A DNA stretch of 64,000 nt from Alphaproteobacteria bacterium (GCA_025924715.1 JAICHV010000006.1:1-64000), one strand, 5' to 3'. Counted from the first letter of the stretch, positions 50,011-59,226 are shown. The notes: a model not told the origin generated them from the sequence alone. Numbers and translations are program-made.

Positions 50011-50714
50011 GGGGCTGCGGCCCGGTCCAGCAGCCACACCACTTCGCCTTGGGGCTCAAGCCCTCCGGCCGGCAATTGCCCGGCGCGGGCGCGGTCCACC
50101 GCCTCCTTCTTGTCGGCGCCGCTCACCACAAACAGAATCAAGCGGCTGGCATTGAGGGCAGGATAGGTCAGGGTGATGCGCGGCTCGTCGCGTCCTTGCG
50201 GCACCGCCGCGGCCCAGCATTTGCGCTCCTGCAACACCGGCTGTCCGGGCAGCAGCGAGGCGGTATGGCCGTCGGCGCCCAGGCCCAGCAGCGTCAGATC
50301 GAACAAAGGCACCGCCGGATCCAGCACGGAGGCGCCATATTGCTGGCGCAGGGTTTCGTCATAGCGCGAGGCCGCGCTTTGCGGACTGATATCGGTGGGA
50401 ATGGCGAACAATTTGCGCGGCTGGATATTCTCCAGCAAGGTCTCGCGCGCCATGCGGTAATTGGAATCCGCACTGTCCGGCGGGACAAAGCGTTCGTCGC
50501 CGAAAAAGATTTCCGTACAGGCCCAGCGCGGGCCACTCATCCCCGCCAGCCGACGATAGGTCTCGCGCGGCGTCGATCCCCCCGCCAGCACCATGCGGAA
50601 GGGCGCCTGACAATCGGCCAGGTGACCGGCGATCAGATCGGCGGCGCGGGCCGCCAGGGCCCTTGCGTCCGCCAGGATTTCGACCCGGCCGGCAATGGCG
50701 AGGGGCGGGCTCAT
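50007..50714 (-). CDS. pgl: 6-phosphogluconolactonase
   Basis: The 235-residue enzyme hydrolyses 6-phosphogluconolactone, the second step of the oxidative pentose phosphate pathway. DevB-type motifs are visible: 'MVLAGGSTPRETYRRLA', 'FGDERFVPPDSADSNYRMARETLL', 'LLGLGADGHTASLLPG' and 'RITLTYPALNASRLILFVVSG'. It lies between zwf and the GH15 gene, with ATGA overlaps on both sides, so it is translationally coupled. Length and motif order are normal. The product is cytoplasmic. Confidence 0.95.
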   Translation of the reverse strand: MSPPLAIAGRVEILADARALAARAADLIAGHLADCQAPFRMVLAGGSTPRETYRRLAGMSGPRWACTEIFFGDERFVPPDSADSNYRMARETLLENIQPRKLFAIPTDISPQSAASRYDETLRQQYGASVLDPAVPLFDLTLLGLGADGHTASLLPGQPVLQERKCWAAAVPQGRDEPRITLTYPALNASRLILFVVSGADKKEAVDRARAGQLPAGGLEPQGEVVWLLDRAAAP

Positions 50715-52225
50715 CGGATTCTTCGCCAGGCGCGCCCATCCCGCGCCAATAGATCATTGGCGGCGGTGGGGCCCTCACTGCCGGCCGCATAATTGGGAAA
50801 ATGCCGCGGATTGACGTTGCGCCAGCCTTTGAGTACCGGCTCGACCACGCTCCAGGCCGCTTCGACCTGGTCGGCGCGCTGGAACAGCGTGGCGTCGCCG
50901 ATCAGGCAGTCATAGATCAGCGTTTCATAGCCCACCGCCGGCGCCTGCTTGAACCAGTCCTTGTAGCGAAATTCCATCGCCACGCTTTCCAGCGCCATGA
51001 CCTGGCCGGGCCGCTTGGCATTGAAGCGCAACCGGATGCCTTCATCCGGCTGCACTTTCAGGATCAGCCAATCGGCATCGAGCTCCTCGACCGGCGTTTC
51101 GCGGAACAAGGCATAGGGCGCGCGCTTGAAGCGGATGGCGATTTCCGTGGCGCGCGCCGCCAGCCGCTTGCCGGTGCGCAGATAGAACGGCACGCCCGCC
51201 CAGCGCCAATTGTCGATCAAGATCCGCATGGCAACAAAGGTTTCCACCCCGGACTCGGGCGCGACATTGGGCTCCTTGCGATAGGCCGGGACAGGTTCGC
51301 CGGCGATGGCGCCGGAATCATATTGGCCGCGCACCACATCGGTGAGCGTCACCGGATGCACCGCCTTGAACATCTCCGCTTTCTTGGCGCGAATGTCTTC
51401 GGCATCGAAGGACACCGGCGGCTCCATCGCGGTCATCGCCACCAATTGGAACAGGTGATTGGGCACCATGTCGCGCAAGGCGCCGGTCTGTTCGTAAAAA
51501 CGCCCGCGGCCCTCGACCCCGATGCTTTCGGCAACGGTGATCTGGACATGATCGATGCGGTCGCGATTCCAGATCGGCTCGAACAAGCCGTTGGCGAAGC
51601 GCAGCGCCATGATGTTCTGCACCGTTTCCTTGCCCAGGAAATGATCGATGCGATAGATCTGGTCTTCGTGCATGTGCTGGAGCAGGCAGGCATTGAGCTG
51701 TTTGGCCGATTCCAGGTCGTGGCCGAACGGCTTTTCCACGATCAGCCGGCGGAAGCCGGAGCCCTGCTGCATCAAGCCGGCGGCGCCCAGTTTCCCGGCG
51801 ATGATGCCGAAAAAACGGTCCGCCACGGCCATGTAGAACAGCACATTGCCGCCGAGATTTTCGTTTTTATCCCGCTCGGCTAGAAGCTGTCCGAGCCTGG
51901 CATACATGCCGTCATCGGTGAAATCGCCCTTGAAAAAGGTCATCGCCCTGGCGATCGGATCCCAAATCTCCGGCTTGATCTTGGCCAGCGCGCCCTCGCC
52001 GCCCTTGGCGAGCGACTGTTCCAGGAAATCATGCAGCGCCGCCGACCAATCCTCGCTGTTCTTGTCGTTGTGATCGACGCCGATCAAGGCAAGGCGCGGT
52101 GGGAGCAATCCGCTTTGCCCCAGATTGTAAAGCGCCGGCACGATGAGCCGCCGAGTGAGATCGCCATTGGCGCCGAAGATGACAATCGCGCAGGGCGGCG
52201 CGGGCCGATCATGGGACAAAGTCAT
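50711..52225 (-). CDS. zwf: Glucose-6-phosphate dehydrogenase
   Basis: The 504-residue protein oxidises glucose 6-phosphate to the 6-phosphogluconolactone, reducing NAD(P)+. Diagnostic blocks are the cofactor motif '[22 protein letters not shown]', '[21 protein letters not shown]', the active site '[22 protein letters not shown]' and '[21 protein letters not shown]'. It follows gnd and precedes pgl with ATGA overlaps, so the three oxidative pentose phosphate genes are one coupled unit. In Alphaproteobacteria this enzyme often also feeds the Entner-Doudoroff route, but edd and eda are not in the window. Confidence 0.97.
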   Translation of the reverse strand: MTLSHDRPAPPCAIVIFGANGDLTRRLIVPALYNLGQSGLLPPRLALIGVDHNDKNSEDWSAALHDFLEQSLAKGGEGALAKIKPEIWDPIARAMTFFKGDFTDDGMYARLGQLLAERDKNENLGGNVLFYMAVADRFFGIIAGKLGAAGLMQQGSGFRRLIVEKPFGHDLESAKQLNACLLQHMHEDQIYRIDHFLGKETVQNIMALRFANGLFEPIWNRDRIDHVQITVAESIGVEGRGRFYEQTGALRDMVPNHLFQLVAMTAMEPPVSFDAEDIRAKKAEMFKAVHPVTLTDVVRGQYDSGAIAGEPVPAYRKEPNVAPESGVETFVAMRILIDNWRWAGVPFYLRTGKRLAARATEIAIRFKRAPYALFRETPVEELDADWLILKVQPDEGIRLRFNAKRPGQVMALESVAMEFRYKDWFKQAPAVGYETLIYDCLIGDATLFQRADQVEAAWSVVEPVLKGWRNVNPRHFPNYAAGSEGPTAANDLLARDGRAWRRIR

Positions 52226-53232
52226 TTGTCTGTACGCGAATGGCCGGGCGCCTTATGCGCCGGCACCAGGCTTTCGACATGGCCGCCGAACTCATTGCGC
52301 ATGGCCGAGAGCAATTTTTCGCCGAAGGTATTGCCCGACCGCGAGCGGAAGCGGGTGAATAGCGCCGCGGTCAAGACCGGCGCGGGTACCGCCTCGTCCA
52401 CGGCGGCGGCCACCGTCCAGCGTCCCTCGCCGGAATCATCGACCTTGCCTTCGAAGCCGGCAAGGTCTGGCTGCTTCGCCAGCGCGATGGCCGACAGATC
52501 GAGCAGCCAAGACGATATCACACTGCCGCGCCGCCACACTTCGGCGATATCGGCGGCGTCCAGGGTGAAACGTTCATCCTCGGGCAGTTCGTCGCCGGCA
52601 CGGCCTTTGAGAATATTGAAGCCCTCGGCATAAGATTCCATCAGTCCATATTCGATGCCGTTATGGACCATTTTGACGAAATGGCCGGCGCCCACCGGCC
52701 CGGCATGGAGATAGCCTTCCTGGACCCGCCGGTCGCGATGTTCGCGCCCCGGTGTCACCGAGATATTGCCGACGCCCGGCGCCAAGGCGCCAAAAATCGG
52801 GTCCAGCCTTTCGACCACATCGCGGTCGCCGCCGATCATCAGGCAATAGCCGCGCTCAAAGCCCCAGACCCCGCCGGAGGTGCCGCAATCGACATAGGCG
52901 ATGCCCTTTTCCCGCAGCCGCTTGGCGCGGCGAATATCGTCTTTGAAAAACGTATTGCCGCCATCGATGATGGTATCGCCCTTCGCCAGCAGCCCCGACA
53001 ACTCCTCCACCACCGCCTCGGTCACCTTGCCGGCCGGCAGCATCAGCCACAGGCTGCGCGGCGCCGCCAGTTTGTCCACCAGGTCTTGCAGGGATGAGGC
53101 GCCTTGGGCCCCGGTCAGCGCCGCCACGGCCTTGGGATCGCGGTCATAGGCGACCACCGCATGCCCTCTGCCCATCAGGCGGCGGGCGATATTGGCGCCC
53201 ATACGGCCTAGGCCGACAATGCCGATCTGCAT
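52222..53232 (-). CDS. gnd: 6-phosphogluconate dehydrogenase, short (GndA/YqeC) type
   Basis: The 336-residue protein is the short bacterial form of decarboxylating 6-phosphogluconate dehydrogenase. It has the cofactor motif '[24 protein letters not shown]', '[20 protein letters not shown]', '[24 protein letters not shown]' and '[25 protein letters not shown]' with the catalytic lysine. Short forms often prefer NAD+. The ATG at 53232 has AAAGGAG about seven bases upstream, an excellent ribosome binding site, and this is the first gene of the string, so the promoter should lie in 53233-53366. Its stop overlaps the zwf ATG. Confidence 0.96.
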   Translation of the reverse strand: MQIGIVGLGRMGANIARRLMGRGHAVVAYDRDPKAVAALTGAQGASSLQDLVDKLAAPRSLWLMLPAGKVTEAVVEELSGLLAKGDTIIDGGNTFFKDDIRRAKRLREKGIAYVDCGTSGGVWGFERGYCLMIGGDRDVVERLDPIFGALAPGVGNISVTPGREHRDRRVQEGYLHAGPVGAGHFVKMVHNGIEYGLMESYAEGFNILKGRAGDELPEDERFTLDAADIAEVWRRGSVISSWLLDLSAIALAKQPDLAGFEGKVDDSGEGRWTVAAAVDEAVPAPVLTAALFTRFRSRSGNTFGEKLLSAMRNEFGGHVESLVPAHKAPGHSRTDK

Positions 53233-53366
53233 AAAAATCTCCTTTGCCCCTGCCCTGAAATTTCGTCGGGAAGGCGCCAATCGCGACTCGAATATCGCGC
53301 CAATATGCCACCCGGCGGGCCTTGCGGGAACGCGGCCCCCGGCCCCTGAGTTCCGAGGGCGCAGGC

Positions 53367-54287
53367 CTAATGGGCGGATCGGGGGGCCGCGGGTCTTGCG
53401 ACTTGCGACAAGGCGGGGGCAGGCGCCTCGGCTAAGGGCGCGGGCGCCGTCAGCGGCGAAAGGGGTTCGTTGCGCACCACCGGGGCTTGACGGTTTACCG
53501 GCAGCAGGATCTCAGCGCCGTTGAGGGCGGCCTGGACCTCCTTTTGCATGGCGTAGATTGCCTGCCAGTAATCATTGCTGCGCACAAAGGCGCGGGCGCG
53601 CATCACGGCGGTATATTCCTGCAGCTCGCGGACGACGACGGTCGGCTCGGGCTTTTCGATGCAAAAGCGGTTGGCGGCCAGCGCCGCCAGAATGGTCTTT
53701 TCGACCTTGTCCAGATCATTGGCGCGGTCGACCGGCACCTCGAACTTCACCCGGCGCAGCGGCTCGCGGGTATAATTGATGATGATAGCGCTGAAAATGC
53801 TGGAATTGGGCATCGACACGTAAATGTGATCGCGCGTGGTCATGACGGTGGTGAACAACCCGATTTCGCGCACCGTACCCTGCTGGCCGCCGATCTCGAC
53901 AAAATGGCCGACCCGGAAGGGCCGCAGGATCAACAGCATCACGCCCGAAGCCACGTTCGACAGCGTGCCCTGGATCGCCAATCCGATCGCCAGCCCCGCG
54001 GCGCCCAGCACTGCAATCAGGCTGGCGGTCTGGACGCCGAATTGCTCCAGCACCAGAAGCAGAGTGATCATCAGGATGACGTAGCGGATCAGTTCGGCAA
54101 GCAGGGGCTTGAGGGTGACGTCCAGCGGCAGCCGCGCCAGGCCCAGCCGCGCCCAGCGCTTGATATAGGTGGCCAGAACCCAGCCGACGCAGAGGATGAC
54201 GATCGCTTCGACGAGGTGAAAACCGCCATCGATCAGCAGCACGTCCAAGGACTGCATCAAGCTGGTCTGGGGAGCGGGAACGGCCAC
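53367..54287 (-). CDS. MscS-family mechanosensitive channel
   Basis: The 306-residue protein has three membrane helices and then the beta domain of MscS. The pore helix and following turn are '[84 protein letters not shown]'. This block is diagnostic. It should release solutes from the cytoplasm during osmotic downshock, which would fit next to the trehalose genes (trehalose is a common osmoprotectant), although no operon link is visible. The C-terminus is Pro/Ala-rich. The start at 54287 fits the family length. Confidence 0.93.
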   Translation of the reverse strand: MAVPAPQTSLMQSLDVLLIDGGFHLVEAIVILCVGWVLATYIKRWARLGLARLPLDVTLKPLLAELIRYVILMITLLLVLEQFGVQTASLIAVLGAAGLAIGLAIQGTLSNVASGVMLLILRPFRVGHFVEIGGQQGTVREIGLFTTVMTTRDHIYVSMPNSSIFSAIIINYTREPLRRVKFEVPVDRANDLDKVEKTILAALAANRFCIEKPEPTVVVRELQEYTAVMRARAFVRSNDYWQAIYAMQKEVQAALNGAEILLPVNRQAPVVRNEPLSPLTAPAPLAEAPAPALSQVARPAAPRSAH

Positions 54288-54336
54288 GGCTGCGCAGCTC
54301 CACGGGTTGCCATGACGTAACGCGCAACCCCGTCCT

Positions 54337-55254
54337 TCAAGTTCCCCGGTGCAACTCGATCAGGATCACGCCGGCAGCGATCAGCACCGTTCCCAGCCCC
54401 TTTTGCACCAGAGTGCGGGCGGACAAATCTTCCCGTCCGGCCTTGGGAAAAAACAGGGTCAGAAGGATCCCAAAGGCGAAAACAAAGAAGGTCGAGGTCG
54501 AGGAAATCGCCGAGACCAGAGCCACCGGCGCAAGCAGGCTGGCATAACGCACGCCCAACCCTCCCCCCAGATTGATCAATTCGTTGGCGCCGTTGATGCC
54601 GATCACCGCGCCGGGATTGCGGGCAAACAGATGCGAAAATTGCGCGGCATGGCCGGGGACCAGCAGCAGCAGGGCGCCGAACACGCCCTCGCCGGCAAAG
54701 GTCCAAAATGTCGTGGTCCAGAAGTCATCGCGCACGGCGAAATATTTGAACAGCACGGTGGAGACCGCGATGGCGAAAGTCGCCGTCAGCATCAACAACA
54801 CCAGCCTTGTGTTGAAGCCCTCAAGACGAAAACCTTTGCCCATGGAAAGCGACAAGGCGCCGGTGATCACCAAAGCGGCGCCGCCGACCTGCACCCATTC
54901 CAGTCTCTCATGCAAAAAGGCGTAACCCAGAGCGAAGGTGAACAGGATATTGGCCTGAAACAATGGCGCCACCACCGAGGCTTCCTCGCGCTGGATGGCG
55001 CGCAGATAGAACAACATGGCACCCATATAGAGCACGCCCGAACCGGCCATCACCGCGATGGAAAGCCGATCCGGCGTGAGCACCGCGGTGTCGAAAAAAT
55101 AGATCACCGGCAAGGCGGCGACGCCGATCAGGGCGGTGAACACCATCAAAATGTCGGTATCGCTGGCAGCGAAATAACGGTCGACCAGATATTTGTCGAT
55201 ATGGGTTGAGACCGCCCATAGCACCGGCCCGGAAAACGCAAAGAGCAGCCACAT
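54337..55254 (-). CDS. EamA-family (DMT superfamily) transporter
   Basis: The 305-residue protein has ten hydrophobic helices arranged as two EamA repeats, for example 'LLFAFSGPVLWAVSTHIDKYLVDRYF' at the start and 'FVFAFGILLTLFFPKAGREDLSARTLVQKGLGTVLIAAGVILIEL' at the end. 'ALGYAFLHERLEWVQVGGAALVITGALSL' is a typical end of the first repeat. Family members export or import small metabolites. The substrate here is not predictable. It is divergent from the gluconokinase gene, with a gap of about 90 bases, and follows the MscS gene on the same strand after 50 bases. Confidence 0.92.
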   Translation of the reverse strand: MWLLFAFSGPVLWAVSTHIDKYLVDRYFAASDTDILMVFTALIGVAALPVIYFFDTAVLTPDRLSIAVMAGSGVLYMGAMLFYLRAIQREEASVVAPLFQANILFTFALGYAFLHERLEWVQVGGAALVITGALSLSMGKGFRLEGFNTRLVLLMLTATFAIAVSTVLFKYFAVRDDFWTTTFWTFAGEGVFGALLLLVPGHAAQFSHLFARNPGAVIGINGANELINLGGGLGVRYASLLAPVALVSAISSTSTFFVFAFGILLTLFFPKAGREDLSARTLVQKGLGTVLIAAGVILIELHRGT

Positions 55255-55343
55255 CGGCCCGATTGTGTTGCCGGGCGGCGGGCCGGCGCAAGATCAAACC
55301 CCCGGTGCTTGTTCCCGCGCGACAAACCGGGCTAGCCTTGCCC

Positions 55344-55853
55344 ATGACCGACACGGCGCAAGTGATCGTGGTGATGGGTGTCAGCGGCGCCGGAAAATCC
55401 ACCATTGGGACCGCTCTGGCGGCACGCATGGGCTGCGTTTTTGTCGAAGGCGACGCGCTGCACCCCGCCGCCAATGTCGAGAAGATGCGCCGGGGCATCC
55501 CCTTGACCGACCAGGACCGCCAGCCCTGGCTCAAAGCCCTGGGCAAACGCCTGGCGGAGGAACGTCGGGCCGGCGGAGCGGTGGTCTGCGCTTGTTCGGC
55601 CTTGAAGCGCGCCTATCGCGATTGCCTGCGCACCGAGGCGGGTACGGACATTCTATTTGTATTGCTCGACCTGTCCGCGGATTTGCTGGCCGAACGGATG
55701 GCCGCACGCAAAGGTCATTTCATGCCGGCTTCGCTGCTTCAGAGCCAAATGGCGACCCTGGAGCGGCCTGTATCCGACGAACGCGCCTTGATCATACCGG
55801 GCGATCTGCCGCCGGATGAGATTGTCCAACGCATCATCCGCCGGACGGGATGA
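55344..55853 (+). CDS. gntK: Gluconokinase
   Basis: The 169-residue kinase starts at 55344 (MTDTAQVIVVMGVSGAGKST). It has the Walker A motif 'GVSGAGKST', then 'FVEGDALHPAANVEKMRRGIPLTDQDRQPWLKAL', 'VVCACSALKRAYRDCLR' and 'RKGHFMPASLLQSQMATLE', which together are characteristic of GntK. It makes 6-phosphogluconate from gluconate and ATP, entering directly at the gnd step of the nearby pentose phosphate gene string. The gene stands alone on the plus strand. The length is typical. Confidence 0.96.
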   Translation: MTDTAQVIVVMGVSGAGKSTIGTALAARMGCVFVEGDALHPAANVEKMRRGIPLTDQDRQPWLKALGKRLAEERRAGGAVVCACSALKRAYRDCLRTEAGTDILFVLLDLSADLLAERMAARKGHFMPASLLQSQMATLERPVSDERALIIPGDLPPDEIVQRIIRRTG

Positions 55854-55909
55854 GAACGTCCCCGCCCCGGCTGCCGGAACCGATCTGGAACTCAGCTCTT
55901 TAAAAAGGG

Positions 55910-56098
55910 ATGACGGATGCTGCCAAATATCGCGACCATGCCGCCTCGACGCGAAAACTGGCCCATGAGGCAAAAACCGAGGCCTTGCGCGCCGCTTTCC
56001 TGGCGGTGGCCGCCGAATGGGACGATATGGCCGATCACGCCGAACTGCATGAGACGCAGCCCCGGGGTGAGCGGCACAATCCCGGCGCTGCGGACTGA
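55910..56098 (+). CDS. Small alphaproteobacterial protein of unknown function
   Basis: The 62-residue ORF beginning MTDAAKYRDHAASTRKLA has the pattern 'YRxHAxxxRxLA ... LRAAFLAVAAEWDDMADHAE'. It resembles a family of tiny helical proteins widespread in Rhizobiales and related groups, usually 55-75 residues and unannotated. A purine-rich AAAAAGG lies directly before the ATG. It lies between gntK and the metallo-beta-lactamase-type gene, with no operon link I can show. Confidence 0.7.
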   Translation: MTDAAKYRDHAASTRKLAHEAKTEALRAAFLAVAAEWDDMADHAELHETQPRGERHNPGAAD

Positions 56099-56193
56099 TG
56101 CCGGCGGCAGCACTGGCCTTCACGCGCGAGCTGTTCTCCTTTTGACGCCGACCTGATAGACAGAGCGAAAATAACCGCCTTGCGGGGGACGAC

Positions 56194-57075
56194 ATGAAGA
56201 AACGCGTAATCGCGGGCATCGCGGCGATGCTCCTTGCCCCCAGCCTGGCGGGGCAGGCACAAGAGATTGACCCTTTCGCGCGGTCGCGCCTGGAATGGAA
56301 CAAGCCGCAAACCCCGTTCCATGTTATCGGCAACATCTATTACGTTGGTCCCGCCGGCGTCAGCGCTTTCCTGATCGTCACGCCGCAGGGCCTGATCCTG
56401 ACCGATGGCGGCTTGCCGGAATCCGCGTCGATGATCGAAGCGAATATCAAGGCGCTGGGCTATGACATCAAAAACGTGAAGCTGCTGCTGAACAGCCACG
56501 CCCATTTCGATCACGCCGGCGGGTTGGCGCAGCTCAAGCGCGACAGCGGCGCTCGCCTGGTGGCGAGCCAGGCCGATACCCCGATCCTGGAAAAAGGCCG
56601 CATCGATTTTGGCCCCAGCACAGCCGATCCCTTCCCGCCTGTGAAAGTGGACCGCATCGTCACGGAGGGCGACACGATTTCGCTGGGCGGGGTCACGCTG
56701 ACGGCCAGCATCACGCCCGGTCACACACCCGGATGCACCAATTGGACGACGACCCTGACCGAGGGCGGAGTGCCGCTGAAGGTGCTGTTTTTCTGCTCGA
56801 TCACCACCGGCGGCAATCCGCTGGTGAACAACCCGCAATATCCGTCCATCGCCGCCGATTACAAAGCCAGCTTCGCGCGGCTGAGGACCATGGATGTCGA
56901 TGTCTTCCTGGCGCCGCATGGCGATCAAATGGATTTGCCAGCCAAGCTGAAGCGTCTGGAAAGCGGCACGCAGAAGGGCAATCCGTTCATTGATCGCCAG
57001 GCCTTGCCGCGGCTGATCCAAATCATGGAACGGCAGTTCGACGCGGAATTGGCACGCCAGCAGGCGGCGAAGTAA
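56194..57075 (+). CDS. Class B3 metallo-beta-lactamase-fold hydrolase
   Basis: The 293-residue exported protein has a signal peptide (MKKRVIAGIAAMLLAPSLAGQAQ) and the metal site of subclass B3 enzymes: 'LLLNSHAHFDHAGGLAQLK' (HxHxDH), 'ITPGHTPGCTNWTT' (third histidine) and 'FLAPHGDQMDL' (last histidine). All six ligands expected for B3 (H116, H118, D120, H121, H196, H263) appear present. It may hydrolyse carbapenems, as many environmental B3 enzymes do, but other hydrolytic activities cannot be excluded. It is chromosomal, with no mobile element nearby. A DUF4402 gene is convergent downstream. Confidence 0.9.
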   Translation: MKKRVIAGIAAMLLAPSLAGQAQEIDPFARSRLEWNKPQTPFHVIGNIYYVGPAGVSAFLIVTPQGLILTDGGLPESASMIEANIKALGYDIKNVKLLLNSHAHFDHAGGLAQLKRDSGARLVASQADTPILEKGRIDFGPSTADPFPPVKVDRIVTEGDTISLGGVTLTASITPGHTPGCTNWTTTLTEGGVPLKVLFFCSITTGGNPLVNNPQYPSIAADYKASFARLRTMDVDVFLAPHGDQMDLPAKLKRLESGTQKGNPFIDRQALPRLIQIMERQFDAELARQQAAK

Positions 57076-57102
57076 CCGCCGTCCCGCTTTAAGGCTGGAT
57101 TG

Positions 57103-57627
57103 TCAGTTGTATTGGCCGATGACCAGCAGCACGCCGCTATAATCGCCGGGCGTCACCACTTGGCCGGCAAGAGCGATCCGGCCGCCGACATCCACACTGA
57201 GGGCGCCATTGCCGCGAAGACCGCCGCCCAGCACGCTGTTGGTGGTGCCGCCGATGGTGTTGATGGTCAAGACGCCGGCCCCGCCGGTGCTGGTGACGCT
57301 GAAGGTCTGGGGCACGGAAACCGAAACGGTGTCTCCGGCCGCGCCGGTCACGGTCAGATTGGCGGGGGTCCCGCCCTGGGGCGCCAGGGTTGCTCCGCCT
57401 ACCGCATTGGTCGTGGCGGTTGATCCAACCGTTGCCACGGCTGCGGCTGCCCCGGCGATGGCGCCGGAAGGAATCTGGGCCTGAAAGGTAAGGTCCTTGG
57501 TTACCAGGATGCCGGCGCTTTCCTGGATGATCGCACTGGTCACCCCAGTGGCGATCGCCGCATAAGCGGCCGAACCGCCGACCAGAATGGCCAGCATGCC
57601 CAGGCTTGCGTAGAATTTGAGACTCAT
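57103..57627 (-). CDS. DUF4402 protein, likely pilus subunit 1
   Basis: Starting at the ATG at 57627, the 174-residue protein has a signal peptide (MSLKFYASLGMLAILVGGSAAYAA) and a beta-rich domain of the DUF4402 family, ending 'YSGVLLVIGQYN'. The C-terminal aromatic-Asn ending and the Gly/Thr-rich strand pattern ('TLAPQGGTPANLTVTGAAGDTVSVSVPQTFSVTST') are shared with three further proteins upstream. DUF4402 proteins occur with chaperone-usher genes and are thought to be surface fibre subunits. It is the promoter-distal one of the four here, and a terminator lies just upstream (57672-57701). Confidence 0.8.
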   Translation of the reverse strand: MSLKFYASLGMLAILVGGSAAYAAIATGVTSAIIQESAGILVTKDLTFQAQIPSGAIAGAAAAVATVGSTATTNAVGGATLAPQGGTPANLTVTGAAGDTVSVSVPQTFSVTSTGGAGVLTINTIGGTTNSVLGGGLRGNGALSVDVGGRIALAGQVVTPGDYSGVLLVIGQYN

Positions 57628-57671
57628 CGCCGGCACGTTAGCGGAACTTTCGTATCAAAACTTTAAAAAAA

Positions 57672-57701
57672 AGCGCCGACGCGGGTTCCCGCATCGGCGC
57701 T
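57672..57701 (-). terminator. Rho-independent terminator (minus strand)
   Basis: Reading the minus strand after the stop at 57713, the hairpin AGCGCCGA/TCGGCGCT with an inner GCGG/CCGC stem is followed by a run of eight T. It separates DUF4402 gene 2 from gene 1, so gene 1 may have its own promoter or be expressed only by readthrough. Confidence 0.88.
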
Positions 57702-57712
57702 CGATACAATCT

Positions 57713-58228
57713 TTAGTTGTACTGGACGGTTTCGGAGAACGTGCCCGTGTAGGAGCCCGCCACCGTGGTGTCCGCGATGGTCATCTGGCCACCGACCGTG
57801 AAGGTGGCCGCGCCCAGGTTCGAAAGGGTGCCGCTGGCCGCGCTGGTGGTGTAGGTCACCGCGATATTGTTGGTGCCGTCGGTCATGTTCGAGTTCGCGG
57901 GTGTCGAGATCGAGAAGGTCCGGCTGGGATCGCCCGACACCGTGAAGGCGGCGGCGGTGGCAGCGGCGCTGCCCGGAGCGACCACGACCGGCGCGGCCGC
58001 GGTGCGGGCGCCGCCCGCGGTGACGGTCACTGTGCCCGAACCGGACGTCGGCTTGACGATTGTGCCAAAGCTGAGCGGTGTGGTGGCCGACAGCGAGACC
58101 GCCTGGATCACGCTGGTGCTGGCCGAGCCGACCGCCGTGGCGCTATCGCCTGCGGTTTGCGCGAAAGCCGTACCGGCCAGCAAGGAAAAAGCAGCGGTGG
58201 TGGCGGCGATTTTCATGATATTCTTCAA
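57713..58228 (-). CDS. DUF4402 protein, likely pilus subunit 2
   Basis: The best start is a TTG at 58228, because AAAGGAG lies eight bases upstream and it gives a good signal peptide (MKNIMKIAATTAAFSLLAGTAFAQ); an ATG four codons later is possible. The 171-residue product carries a full DUF4402 domain: 'VSLSATTPLSFGTIVKPTSGSGTVTVTAGGARTAAAPVV', 'FSISTP' and the ending 'GSYTGTFSETVQYN'. It probably is a subunit secreted through the usher encoded at 60349-63117. A terminator follows the stop. The 316 bases upstream (58229-58544) hold no gene. Confidence 0.83.
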   Translation of the reverse strand: MKNIMKIAATTAAFSLLAGTAFAQTAGDSATAVGSASTSVIQAVSLSATTPLSFGTIVKPTSGSGTVTVTAGGARTAAAPVVVAPGSAAATAAAFTVSGDPSRTFSISTPANSNMTDGTNNIAVTYTTSAASGTLSNLGAATFTVGGQMTIADTTVAGSYTGTFSETVQYN

Positions 58229-58544
58229 GACATTCACTCCTTTAAATGGACCACTGGACGATGTCGCCAGCCCCATGCCGCGACGGAAGTCCAGACCTGG
58301 GACATCCCAAAATCGATACAGACAAATACGCAAACCCCATGCCAAACGCGGGACAGCTAGAGGTCGTAAATACGCAGATAGGCGCTCGACCGTAGTGCCG
58401 ACCCGCCCCCGAGTCGCCCTACTGTTGGGAGGGTATAAGCACCCCCCGGCTCTTTTGTAAACTATCCATACATCATGAATGCAACTTTAACGGGGGTAGA
58501 ACCGGCTCTGTTGCACGAAAAACACGAGTTCCAAGGTCAGGCGG

Positions 58545-59069
58545 TCAGTTGTAGGCAACGGTAACGGTATAGTTGCCGGTATAGGCCCCTGTGGTGGTGG
58601 TGCTGGTGACCGGCAGGGTTCCGCCCGAGGTAAAGGTCGCAGTCCCCGCCGAGCCCAGGGCACCGCTCAGATTGGCGGCAAAGGCGGTGTGGGTAAGGGT
58701 GACGGTCAGGGTGGCGCCGCCCGGGCCGGTGAGGGTCATGGTTGACGGAAAGGTCACGGTGATGGCCTGGCCGCCCTCGCCGCCCACCGAATAGCTGGGA
58801 TAACTGGTGGTAGAAGAAGCCAGGACGACCGCGCCGCCGGTGGTGCTGACATCGCCCGTATTGCCGATAACCACCGTGCCGGATCCCGAACTGGGACGCA
58901 CCACGGTCCCGAAGGACAGCGAACTGGTTACCGTCAGGGAAATCGGCTGGATGATCGTCGCCGCGCCCGCGGTGGACTGGCTGGCCGTGTTCACCTGCGC
59001 AAAAGCCGCCCCGGAGGACAGCAAAAGCAGGCTGGCCAGGGCGGCCGGGACGATAGGACCAAACTTCAT
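58545..59069 (-). CDS. DUF4402 protein, likely pilus subunit 3
   Basis: The ATG at 59069 gives a 174-residue protein with a signal peptide (MKFGPIVPAALASLLLLSSGAAFAQ). An ATG 30 bases upstream would add ten basic residues. The domain starts 'QPISLTVTSSLSFGTVVRPSSGSGTVVIGNTG' and ends 'GAYTGNYTVTVAYN', the DUF4402 pattern. The middle 'YSVGGEGGQAITVTFPSTMTLTGPGGATLTVTLTH' matches the same position in the C-terminal half of subunit 4, so both derive from one ancestor. It should be bound by the PapD-like chaperone and exported by the usher. Confidence 0.85.
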   Translation of the reverse strand: MKFGPIVPAALASLLLLSSGAAFAQVNTASQSTAGAATIIQPISLTVTSSLSFGTVVRPSSGSGTVVIGNTGDVSTTGGAVVLASSTTSYPSYSVGGEGGQAITVTFPSTMTLTGPGGATLTVTLTHTAFAANLSGALGSAGTATFTSGGTLPVTSTTTTGAYTGNYTVTVAYN

Positions 59070-59226
59070 TTTCCAAATCTCTTTTCGAGCAAACTTCAAC
59101 CGAAGGTATTAGGCCGAATCGACACAATCTCAGGATGCGCCCTGTTCCAAAATGGGCCTTTACTGTCCCGAACCGGGAAAAGCAAGACCGCCGTCTACAT
59201 GATGGGTCTGCGGTGCAAGCCATATG

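Noticed and set aside
48061..50166. A 701-residue plus-strand reading frame opposite the GH15 and pgl genes
   Set aside because: It lies antisense to genes with clear family motifs, has Gln/His/Arg/Gly-rich composition typical of GC-rich reverse-strand shadows, and shows no recognisable domain.
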